Positions 22,850-32,500 of a stretch of DNA of 64,000 nucleotides are shown here, piece after piece. Position numbers and translations under genes: made by a program. Location: contig NC_080566.1 of assembly GCF_030253575.1 (NCBI RefSeq), positions 11,665,501 to 11,729,500 of the forward strand, given 5' to 3'. The notes under the pieces were generated by a model. It was not told the origin of the DNA and did not search any database. It saw only the letters and a list, made by a program, of their open reading frames with translations. Positions within the stretch are counted from its first letter, which is position 1; every line of letters begins with the position of its first letter. This DNA is from Rhododendron vialii. Lineage: Eukaryota > Streptophyta > Magnoliopsida > Ericales > Ericaceae.

Positions 22850-23209
22850 TTTTTCGTTTTTGTACGAAATCCCTTCCCCGCCCCCCGTTCCCTTCTTTCA
22901 TCCGGTCGCCGCAACTTCGGCTCATTCCGTCCGGATCTTCCCGGAGAGTTTTCGCTCGCCGCAACTTCGGCTCATTCCGTCCGGATCTTCCCGGAGAGTT
23001 TTCACTGCGATTTTTAGAGCTCCGAGCCAAAATAGCCCCGTCAGCGGTCACGGTCGGCCGTAGCCATCCCTCTAGGTCGACCGTAACGAGTCCTCCAACG
23101 GGATACGGGGTTCTGTCGGCGAGACGTTGTTAAGAATGCCCGAGACTTAGAGAGCAGTGCTCAACGGGTAGAAAAGTTGAACAAAAGAATTGAAAGAGGA
23201 GAATATATT

Positions 23210-23328
23210 GGGTGCGATCATACCAGCACTAATGCATCGGATCCCATCAGAACTCTGCAGTTAAGCGTGCTTCGGTGAGAGTAGTACTAGGATGGGTGAC
23301 CCCCTGGGAAGTCCTCGTGTTGCACCCC
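23210..23328 (+). pseudogene. Diverged 5S copy, full length
   Basis: 119 bp with changes at positions 28, 46, 64 and 67. The C box and the T-run terminator are intact. Upstream is AATATATT, with T instead of C at -1. It could still be transcribed, but this is uncertain. Confidence 0.8.
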
Positions 23329-23554
23329 TTTTTCGTTTTTGTACGAAATCTCTTCCCCGCCCTCCATTCCTTCTTTTATTCGCTCGTCGCTAATTCTGCT
23401 TATTCCGTCGGGATCTTCCCGGAGATTTTTCGCTGCGACTTTTCGAGCTCAGAGACAAAATATCCCCGTTAGTGGGCACGTTCGGCCGTAGCCATCCCTC
23501 CAACGGGATACGGGGTCCGGCCGGCGAGAAGTGGCTAAGAAAGCCAGAGATAGA

Positions 23555-23608
23555 GGCGAGAGTAGTACTAGGATGGGTGACCCCCTGGGAAGTCCTCATG
23601 TTGCACCC
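23555..23608 (+). pseudogene. 5S 3' half fused to spacer
   Basis: The upstream spacer, broken after GATAGAG, runs straight into gene position 66 (GCGAGAG). The first half of the gene and the end of the spacer are missing. Both sides of the join read GAG, which suggests a short-homology deletion. Confidence 0.85.
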
Positions 23609-23918
23609 TTTTTTCGTTTTTGTATGAAATCTCTTCCCCGCCCTCCATTCCTTCTTTCATCCGGTCGCCGCTACTTCGGCTCATTCCGTCGGGATCTTCC
23701 CGAAGATTTTTCGCTGCGACTTTTCGAGCTCAGAGACAAAATATCCTCGTTAGCGGGCACGGTCAGCCGTAGCGATCCCTCTAGGTCGGCCGTAACGAGT
23801 CCTCCAACGGGATACGTGGTTCTGTCGGCGAGACGTTGCTAAGAATGCCCGAGACTTAGAGAGCAGTGCTCAACGGGCAGAAAAGTTGAACAAAAGAATT
23901 GAAAGAGGAGAATATATT

Positions 23919-24037
23919 GGGTGCAATCATACCAGCACTAATGCATCGGATCCCATCAGAACTCTGCAGTTAAGCGTGCTTCGGTGAGAGTAGTACTAGG
24001 ATGGGTGACCCCCTTGGAAGTCCTCGTGTTGCAGCCC
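23919..24037 (+). pseudogene. Diverged 5S copy, full length
   Basis: Shares the changes of the copy at 23210 and adds position 7 G to A, position 97 G to T and position 115 C to G. The two copies clearly descend from one duplicated edge unit. Confidence 0.8.
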
Positions 24038-24322
24038 TTTTTTGCTTTTGTACGAAATCTCTCCCCTCACTCCATTCTTTCTTTCATTCGCTCGTCGCTA
24101 ATTCTACTCATTCCGTCGGGATCTTTCCGGAGAGTTTTCGCTGCGATTTTTCGAGCTCAGAGCCAAAATAGCCTCGTAAGCGGGCACGGTCGGCCGTCAC
24201 GAGCCCTACAACGGGATATGGGGTCCGGTCGGCGAGACGTGACTAAGAAAGCCCGTGACTGAGAGAGCAGTACCCAAAGGGCAGAAAAATGGAACAGAAG
24301 AAGTGAAAGAGGAGAACATATC

Positions 24323-24443
24323 GGGTGCGATCATACTAGCACTAATGCACCGGATCCCATCAGAACTCCGCAGTTAAGCGTGCATGGACGAGAGTAGTAC
24401 TAGTATGGGTGACCCCCCTTGAGAAGTCCTCTTGTTGCAGCCC
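24323..24443 (+). pseudogene. Diverged 5S copy
   Basis: About 121 bp, with CATGGACGAG in the internal region and CTAGTATGGG across the C box. Still followed by a T run. Confidence 0.8.
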
Positions 24444-24713
24444 TTTTTTATTTTTTTACGAAATCTTTTTGTCCCCTCCCTCCCTTCTTCTCTTTGCTCG
24501 CCGCTAATTCTGCTTATCTTGTCGGGAGCTATCCGTACAGTTTTAGTTGTGATTTTTCGAGCTTGGAGCCAAAATTCTCTCGTAAGCGGGCACGATCGGC
24601 CCTAACGATCCTTCCAACGGGATACGAGGTCTGGTCGACGCGACATGGCTAAGAAAGCCCAAGACTGTGAGAGTAGTGCCCGTAACAAAAGAATTGAAAG
24701 AGGAGAACATTTC

Positions 24714-24832
24714 AGGTGTGATCATACCAGTTGTAATGCACCGGATCCCATTAGAACTCTGCAGTCAAGCGTGCTTGGGCGAGAGTAGTTTTAGGATGGG
24801 TGACCTCCTAGGAAGTCCTCGCGTTGCACCTC
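24714..24832 (+). pseudogene. Diverged 5S copy
   Basis: 119 bp; starts AGGTGTGATC and has GTTGTAATG and AGTAGTTTTAGG. The A box is altered to AGTCAAGCGTGCTTG. Confidence 0.8.
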
Positions 24833-25119
24833 TTTTTTTATTTTTGTACGATATCTTTTTTCCCCCTCCCTTCCTTCTTCTCTTTTCGCGCCGCTAATTC
24901 TACTCGTGTCTTCGTGTGCTTTCCATAGAGCTGTTAGCATCGATTTTTTGAGCTCGGAGCCAAAATTCCATCTTAAGCGGGCCCGGTCGACCTTAGCGAA
25001 CCCTCCAACAGGGTACAGGGTCCGTTCGGCAACACGTGACTAAGAAAGCCCATGGTTGAAAGAGCAGTGCCCAGTAGGCAGAAAAATGAAACAAAAGAAT
25101 TGAAATAGGAGAACATTAC

Positions 25120-25238
25120 GTGTGCGATCATACCAGCACTATTGCACTGGATCCCATCAGAACTCCGCTGTTAAGCTTGCTTTGGCAAGAATAGTACTAG
25201 GATGGTGACCCCCTGAGAAGTCTACGTGTTTGCACCCC
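25120..25238 (+). pseudogene. Diverged 5S copy without terminator
   Basis: Starts GTGTGCGATC. One base is lost in the C box (AGGATGGTGACC). The gene runs into CCTCCCTTC with no T run behind it. Confidence 0.8.
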
Positions 25239-25485
25239 CTCCCTTCTTTCCTCTCTTTGCTCGCTGCCAATTCTGCTCGTCTCGTCAAGAGCTTTCCAGA
25301 GAGCTGTTAGCTGCGATTTTTCTAGCTCGGAGCCAAAATTCCCTCGTTAGCGGACACAGTCAGCCTTAGCAAGCCCTCCTACGGGGTCCGGTTGGCGATA
25401 AGTGACTAAGAAAGCCTGTGGTTGAAAGAGTATTGCCCAGCGGGCAGAAAAATGGAACAAATGAATTGAAAGAGGAGAACATTTC

Positions 25486-25600
25486 GGGTATGGTCATACC
25501 AACCCTAATGCCCCAGATCCCATCAAAACTACGCAGTTAAGTGTACTTGGGCGAGAGTAGTACTAGGATGGGTGACCCCCTGGTCCTCGTGTTGCACCAT
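25486..25600 (+). pseudogene. Diverged 5S copy, internally shortened
   Basis: About 115 bp; the GGAAG before TCCTCGTG is missing and the end reads GCACCAT before a long T run. Confidence 0.8.
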
Positions 25601-25884
25601 TTTTTTTTATTTTGTACGAAATCTTTTTCCCTCCTCTCTTCCTTCTCTTTGCTCGCGGTCAATTCTACTAGTCTCGTCGAGAGCTTTCTAGGGAGTTGTT
25701 AGCTGCGATTTTTCGAGCTCGGAGCCAAAATTCCCTCTTAAGCAGGCACAGTCGGCCTAAGCGAGCCCTCCAACGGGATACAGGGTCCTATCTGTGAGAC
25801 GTGACCTAGAAAGCCCGTGGCTAAAAGAGTAGTGTTCAGCAGGCAGAAAAATGAAACAAAAGAATTGCAAGAGGAGAACATTTC

Positions 25885-26001
25885 GTTTGCTATCATACCC
25901 GCACTAATACACCGGATTCCATCAGAACTCCGTAGTTAAACGTTCTCAGGTAAGAGTAGTACTAGGATGGGTGACCCCTGAAAGTCCTCGTGTTGTACCC
26001 C
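25885..26001 (+). pseudogene. Diverged 5S copy
   Basis: About 117 bp; starts GTTTGCTATC, A box AGTTAAACGTTCTCA, end GTACCCC. The next gene is missing: the following spacer joins spacer sequence directly near 26158. Confidence 0.78.
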
Positions 26002-26447
26002 TTTTTGGATTTTGTACGAAATCTTTTTCCCCCCTCTCTTTATTCTTCTCTTTGCTCGCTGCCAATTCTGCTCGTCTCGTCTAGAGCTTTTCGGAGCGTT
26101 GTTAGTTGCGATTTTTGGAGGTCGGAGCCAAAATTCCCTCTTCAGCAAGCACGGTCAGCGTTTTTGGATCTTGGAGGAAATTTTTTCCCCTCCTCCCTTT
26201 CTTTTTTTTCTATGTTCGCTGTCAATTCTGCTTGTCTCGTCGAGAGCTTTCCAGAGAGCTATTAGCTGGGATTTTTCAACCTTGAAGCCAAAATTCCCTC
26301 TTAAGCGGGCACAGTCGGCCTTAGCGAGCCCTCCAACGAGATACAGGGTCCGGTCGGCGAAACGTGACTAAGAAAACCGGTGACTGAAAGAGTGGTGCTC
26401 AGCGGGCAAAAAAATGGAATAAAAGAATTGAAAGAGGAGAACATTTT

Positions 26448-26514
26448 GGGTGCGATCATACCAGCACTAATGCACCAGATCCCATCAAAACTCCGCAGTT
26501 AAGCGTGCTTGGGT
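26448..26514 (+). pseudogene. Truncated 5S copy (5' part)
   Basis: Reads as 5S to about gene position 66 (CTTGGGTGG), then runs directly into the T-rich start of a spacer. Confidence 0.8.
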
Positions 26515-26786
26515 GGGAAATTTTTTTTCCCCCTCCCTTCATTCTTGTCTTTGCTCGCCACCAATTCTGCTCGTCTCGTCAAGAGCTTTTTCGGAGGATT
26601 GTTAGTTGTGATTTTCAAACTCAAAGCCAAAATTCCCTCTTAAACGGGCACAGTCGGCGTTAGTGAGCCCTCCAACGGGATACATGGTCCAGTCGGAGAG
26701 ACGTGACTAAGAAAGTCTGTGACTGAAATAGTAGTGCTTAGCGGACAAAAAAATAGAACAAAAGAATTAAAATAGGAAAAATTTTC

Positions 26787-26873
26787 AAGTGCGATCATAC
26801 CAGCACTAATGCACCAGATCCCATCAGAACTCCGCAGTTAAACGTGCCTGGGCGAGAGTAGTACTAAGATGGA
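26787..26873 (+). pseudogene. Truncated 5S copy (5' part)
   Basis: Starts AAGTGCGATC, ends after GTACTAAGATGG, and is followed within 14 bp by the next 5S copy. Confidence 0.8.
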
Positions 26874-26886
26874 TGGAGAACATTTC

Positions 26887-27005
26887 GGGTGCGATCATAC
26901 TAGCATTAGTACACCGGATCTCATCAAAACTCTGCAGTTAAGTGTGCTTGGGCGAGTGTAGTACTAGGATGAGTGACCCCCTGAAAAGTCCAAGTGTTAC
27001 ATCCC
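26887..27005 (+). pseudogene. Last 5S copy of the array
   Basis: 119 bp with scattered changes (TAGCATTAGTACACC, GCGAGTGTAG, GATGAGTGAC) and a T run behind it. It is the boundary unit; unrelated DNA begins about 30 bp later. Confidence 0.82.
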
Positions 27006-27033
27006 TTTTTGAATTTTGTACGATTTTTTTTTC

Positions 27034-28338
27034 CCTTCAAGGTGCCTTCCATCTTACTGTGGTCTTTGATCCATTTGCTTACGAAGCATAAATTCGCTTC
27101 GTGCTGTGCCCTTAATGCGTTGAGGATCACTGATTCAAATTACTTTTGTCGATTTTTAGAAGCATTCAGGATCGAGCACATGCAAAACCAAGCGAAAGAA
27201 CAGATTAGGCGTGGCTTATTGTTCTTTGCATTTAAAATGACATGGTTTTGACAAATCAAGTATTTTATTTAGCTTTTATATTTTAACCTCATCCTCAAAT
27301 TTCAGTTATAATAATTGTCTAATTCACTAAACTTACGCCTATTCTCGTACAGTGCTTTGATCTGCATGAAGTAAAGATCTCCTACTAATTAAACCCTTGC
27401 CTGATTGCGTGGCTTTTTTCTTTTGTAAAGCTAGGTTAGTTGACATGTTTAATTAGTCGCCATTCCCCAATCCTTATGCTTTAGCTTGAATGGAAGCTTC
27501 TTTGTTTTTTTTTTGGAACAGCAAAAGGCAAAGATTTTTTTATTAATAATCAAGATCAGTATAAGAGTGGGGAACGGTGAAAAAAGCATCACAATGAACG
27601 AAAGACATCTCCCATTTCCCAACTATGTTGGCACCCGAAACGTTGGACAATCATATGCCAACCCAACTCCCAAAAGATAACACAGTTGGCAAGATTTCAA
27701 CCGACCAAATAAAGCCACCCACAATTAGTACATGTTACAGCTCATGCATCCGCAAAAGAACGGACAAAAAACTGAATATACTGTCAAGAATTTGCAGCTC
27801 CTTGTGTTTCCTCCGTTAGGACTAGAATCAGAGAAGCAAATTATGGCTGGTATTCTTCCAAATGTAGCATCATTGGATTGCAAAGCCTAGAGACTGGTTT
27901 GTGGCAGCAACCAAAAAAGGATTTCCACCCAGTGCAGCAGTAACACATCTCAAACTGGAAGACAGGCAATCTTATCCTCAAAAGCAGCAGCATCAGGTAA
28001 TCAGGTCCCAATAATGTAGACCAAGTGGTTGACAATTCTTCAGGTATGGAGCAGACATGAATGAAGGCCTAAACCATGATAGAAGCACCCCATGATGATA
28101 AAGTTGCACGTCATGAGACAGTATCAAAGCCAGAAGTGAATGGCACCCAGACACCAAACTAAAGGTGAGATCCCAACCCAGACACAAACTTTAGGCTCAA
28201 AGACCAAACCCCCTAAGACGGACCTAAACAAGGGATGCCAACTGAAACTCTCCACCCCTTTAAGACAGACCCATACACAACCACCAAGTGTGTTTCCCAA
28301 CCCCACACAACATGAACAAAAAATAATCAAAAAAATGA
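27034..28338. other. Gene-free stretch with probable retroelement debris
   Basis: No exon could be recognised. From about 27505, read on the minus strand, a TTAATAA(n)TCTTTGCCTTTTGCTGTTCC end followed by a run of A resembles the 3' end of a plant non-LTR element. About 800 bp to its right has the same word-like composition as 33520-33860, which carries a similar end. The family is not identified. Confidence 0.3.
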
Positions 28339-28506
28339 ATGGAAGCTATTGGTTTGGTCTTTGTGATACTAATCCTCTCAGTTGGGATCAGCTTTTCTCG
28401 AAATGTTGCAACAATTTTTACTAAGAAATCCTTCGAACTAGTTGTTATATGGATTATCATCTCTTTAATAGGATGTATTCCGGCCATTTTCACTAATTCA
28501 ACTTGA
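28339..28506 (+). CDS. Unidentified small hydrophobic ORF, 55 aa
   Basis: The frame starts at the second of two overlapping ATGs. It encodes a very hydrophobic peptide with two likely membrane segments (GLVFVILILSVGI and VVIWIIISLIGCI) separated by a basic stretch with KK. I do not recognise a family. Its 3' third lies in a 79-bp tandem duplication that is not a multiple of three, so the frame is not repeated. It may be a chance ORF, a gene fragment or a real short protein; no further exon was found. Confidence 0.2.
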   Translation: MEAIGLVFVILILSVGISFSRNVATIFTKKSFELVVIWIIISLIGCIPAIFTNST

Positions 28507-28612
28507 TTAGCTAGCTCAATTATAACACGCTTCAGTCATCTCTTTAATAGGACGTATTCCTGCCATTTTCACTAATTCAACTTGATTAGCTAGCTCAATT
28601 ATAACACGCTTG
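28458..28612. repeat. 79-bp tandem duplication
   Basis: Two copies starting CATCTCTTTAATAGG at 28458 and 28537 differ at only a few bases. Confidence 0.9.
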
Positions 28613-28831
28613 AGTACTTGTCTTGATAATCCAAAAAGGATTATTATCCAAAAAAAACTATTAGCTAACCCACAGGAGCCTGGCTATGGCGCCGACCCTG
28701 AAGAGGCAGAAGAGAATGAGAATTCGGAAGAACCGGAATTTGAGAAAAATGTTGATCCTAAAGACATGATGAAGGATTTAGAAAGTGGACGAAGATGCGG
28801 AAGAGACGGAATTGATCTATTGGAAATATGA
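28610..28831 (+). CDS. Unidentified acidic ORF, 73 aa
   Basis: The middle part is strongly acidic (EEAEENENSEEPEFEKN). The 5' end overlaps the 79-bp duplication, so the start is doubtful. No family is recognised; it may be the tail of a broken gene. Confidence 0.15.
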   Translation: MSTCLDNPKRIIIQKKLLANPQEPGYGADPEEAEENENSEEPEFEKNVDPKDMMKDLESGRRCGRDGIDLLEI

Positions 28832-29590
28832 GGATGTGTTGTTCAAGAACTCTTGTCTATTGCTTAGCAAAAAAAAAAAAAGGCACTCTTGTCTATTGTG
28901 GATGTTTATAGTTGGGAAGTTGCTAATTTAGGATTTTTTCTAACTTTATTTCAAAATGAATACCCAATGCGTTTCATCCTATTTTTCTGTTTTGTTTGGA
29001 TTTTGCATATATTATTGTAATATTTTCATGGGCATCGAATTTGCGAACAAATTATGCATCGCGATAAAATGGGCCTACGTTGCGCGCAAACTACTCACTA
29101 GTTGACTGTTTAACCATTCGTGCAAAAATATTAAAACAATATTGAAACGATGCATGTTCTTTGAATTTTCCAACCCTTTTGTGTCCGAAAACACACAAAA
29201 TATGGAAGCTAAAGTAACTAAGAAACAGAAATAAACAAAATCGCCTACACCTTTTCAATAACCACTAACTATTTTAAGCAATATCGATCTCAACTCTCAA
29301 GTTTCTATCGTTAGGCCTGCTCAATCGGTGTCTTCCTAGAGCAGAAAACAAATCACTTCGAATAAGAAACACCCGCGCAAGGTGCACAATTTTTTTTTTA
29401 TCCAAGGGAATATGTAGTAAATCCGGAAACAAGCTACAACGGTGCTGGTATAAGTTCACACACACATACATACATGAATATATTCGTACCATTTCATCCA
29501 TAAAACACTTACGGTAAGTGTAGAAACATCATTTTACCTTAAAATTACAAGATGGAGGTTGCAACGTCGGTTTTCTGACACCAGCACAGC
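28832..29590. other. Intergenic DNA and 3' flank of the aaRS gene
   Basis: AT-rich DNA with no supported exon. The right part up to 29590 would hold the 3' UTR of the minus-strand aaRS gene. Confidence 0.4.
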
Positions 29591-32500
29591 TCATCTCAAT
29601 TCCACATTCAACTTGGTCTGCACCTGGTCTCTTACACTCCACTGCAACCATAATAAAACAGAAGAAAAGTAGGGTTATGATACCTCAGAGTAAACAAGAG
29701 CCGAAAACAGGTTGCTATGTTTGGAAATTTGGAATGGAATATCTCCCCGAAAAAGTGTTCTCATTAGTGTAATGTGTTTTGTTTTGATGTTGAGTCTTGA
29801 GTTTAGGCTTCTGTTTTTTGCCAGAGTTTAGCCCAGGAGTTGTTAGGTTGTTCATGGTGTGCTGTGTTGTTTTTTGGTTCTTTCGGGTATGCTCATCAGC
29901 TCATTAGCACCTGTAGTTGGTTTTGGCACAAAATATGATCTAATTTACCCCCAAAAAAAAGAGCCAAATGCAGAGATCCAAGAAAATACCTGCAAATCAT
30001 TAATTTCTTCGTCTGTAAGTGAACGCTCCATGGATCGATATGCTATCCTGTAACAATGACTGGTCCTTCCTTTTTTATTGGTAAAATTGTCAATCAGTCG
30101 CACCTGGCATGGAACGATGAACTTGCCTGTTTTAGTCAACCCGAAATAATATATTATTATTGACTCAGGTCTCAGCTTTTTTCACCCCCTTTCTAATAAA
30201 AACAAGTACTAACAAATACGTGCCATGTCCTGCTCTACATTAAGGTAAGCATAAAAAAAACAGTTACTTTGAGCACAAAGTTCCGAACTTGAAGAAAGCA
30301 CTAATTTATCAATCATTCAACGAGGAACTCAAATTTCTGGATATAATGAATCTTCTTATTAGTTAGAAAAATCCGATTATTGAAGCACCAAACAGTTTCA
30401 CTGCTCTAGGAGAAGTCTTATTTACACAATCCAAGCACGTACCTCCTCCACCAGATCTCCAGCAATTCCACGAACAACTTCGCAAAGATTGTTTTCAGTG
30501 AATGAACCATTAATCCAGAAACTCACGTCCTTGTAACAAGGAGGGTACTGAAACAGAAATATCTTCTATTTTTAGGGATAGAGAAGCAGCATTAAAAGGT
30601 GTAACAAGTAACTAAAAGTTTAAATTCAACAAAATAGAACAAACGTATGTTGAGGATTTTTGCCAAGAGCATACAATGGCATCTAGGCCCACATAAAAGA
30701 CACTTCAGCTGGAAATCATATAATATTTTGAAATTTTGGAGCCAAACAATGAACTACTCATTCGGAAAATCATCAGCTATCATTCACTAAAAAAATGCCA
30801 TCCATACCTTTGAAAATGACTTGAACTTTACCCCAAGCTGGCCTTTTGAGAACTATGTAACGACAAATAGTACAATCAATGATGACAATGACAACAATAG
30901 AAGTAACAACAATCACAAATCCGATTAAAAAAAGGTTAGAGTCAACAGCCCTTGGAAGTCAGAATTTCCAACCGAAATCTCTTAAAAGAAATTTAAGGAT
31001 TCCCTCCCAATTTGTTTGTCTTTTTGGCAGTTGTGCCTTTTAACTAGGTCAATATGTTTGTCTTTTTGGCAGTTGTGCCTTTTAACTAGGTCAATAGATA
31101 ATATCATTCTTGAAAAAAAATTCCATATCCAAAATCATCTACAAAAATATCAATTAGAAAATCTAGTTGATTTTTGGAGATGTCGGGAATAATGACAATG
31201 GCAAACAAATTCTGACAGAGGGAGTGTCAGCAGAAATGCAAGCAAGTAGGAAGGAACGAAGCAAAGTAGTTTTAATCAACTCAGAAATTACTTGAGAGGT
31301 AAACCGCTCATCTGTTGTCCAGAAAAGTCGAATATCTGGAATGTCAAAGAGGACCATGGCTAAACGCTCCAAGCCAAGTCCAAAAGCCCAAGCAACATTA
31401 TTCGTTCTACCGTTTCTCCTCAGTATTTCCTGCTCTGTCACTCCACAGCCCAGAACTTCTAACCACTTATCCTATCAAAGACTCAACCAGTTTATATAAG
31501 TTACATAAGGTGTTAATAATAACATAAGCCAATATTTCGAATAACCGACTAAGTCATTTCAACCATTTATGCACACTTCAAAATGAATGCTAACTTATAT
31601 AAAGAAATGCTTTCATGTACGAGCTTTGGGTATCATAAAAACATGATCACGACCAATGATGTGGTTACCGAGGAGTTCAGTGGTTTCATCACATTGCGCA
31701 GGTAGTGGTTTCTGGAACGTATGTGAATCGTTCACCATTTATACTACTCTTGAACTAATGGGGGTAAAAAATGCTTAGATCAAGTGAACCAAGGGAGTGC
31801 CCAGGGAAGTATGTGACAGCAAGAACATAGTTCAAGAATTTTCAAATGTAGAAAACAAAAAATGTTAAAAAATGCACAAACAAATGAATAAGCGACCATA
31901 CGCAATGAACAAACAAAAGAAGAAATAGAACGGCTTAGGCAAACCTGAAAATAAATCTCAAGGTCAAATGATGGATTGGTAAATGGAAAGTAAGTATCAA
32001 TCCAGCGCATTCCCACAGCACCTGAAAATTTTTAAAGATTTTAGGCCAGGGGATTCAACAGATAATAGCTCCAGCAGTCCAGCACATGCCTATTTAATTG
32101 CTAAGAAAACAACCAAAAGATGTGCTATTTTAAGTGTACAAGTCATGCTTCAATTTCAACCCTACCAAATAAGTGGCATGCCAGACCCTCAAGGCACTTC
32201 TTTAAGTCTCCAGCTGCATAAGATGTGCCATCCATACCAGATGGTTCCCAGTCTTCTGGATTAAAAACTCGAAACCCTTCCATCTGCACGGTCAGCACAC
32301 ATATCACTTGACAGATAAAGAGAGAAACTGAAGACGTTATTGAGTTGAAAACCATTATTACCGATATGAAAGATAAGAAACCTGATGGAATACGGGATGA
32401 TGAGTTGAGTCAATAGAATCTCTACGATAAACATCTCCTGTGACAAGAAAATGGGTGTGCCCCTTCCTCAATATCTCAGCTTGATGTGCACTCGTGTGGC

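Larger units (their letters stand above)
22731..27033 (+). repeat. Degenerating right edge of the 5S array
   Basis: From 22731 rightwards genes and spacers lose identity step by step. Unit lengths become irregular, whole genes drop out (spacers join directly near 26158) and others are cut short. The last gene ends at 27005; a scrap of spacer (TTTTGTACG then T and C runs) ends near 27033. Decay at array ends is expected because terminal units take little part in unequal exchange. Confidence 0.93.

Noticed and set aside
1-27033. CRISPR-like array of repeats and spacers
   Set aside because: The repeat is the plant 5S rRNA gene, the spacers are nearly identical to each other, and the genome is eukaryotic.
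27841-28330. Three minus-strand ORFs of 64-68 aa
   Set aside because: They resemble low-complexity retroelement tail sequence, have no conserved motif and sit in different frames.
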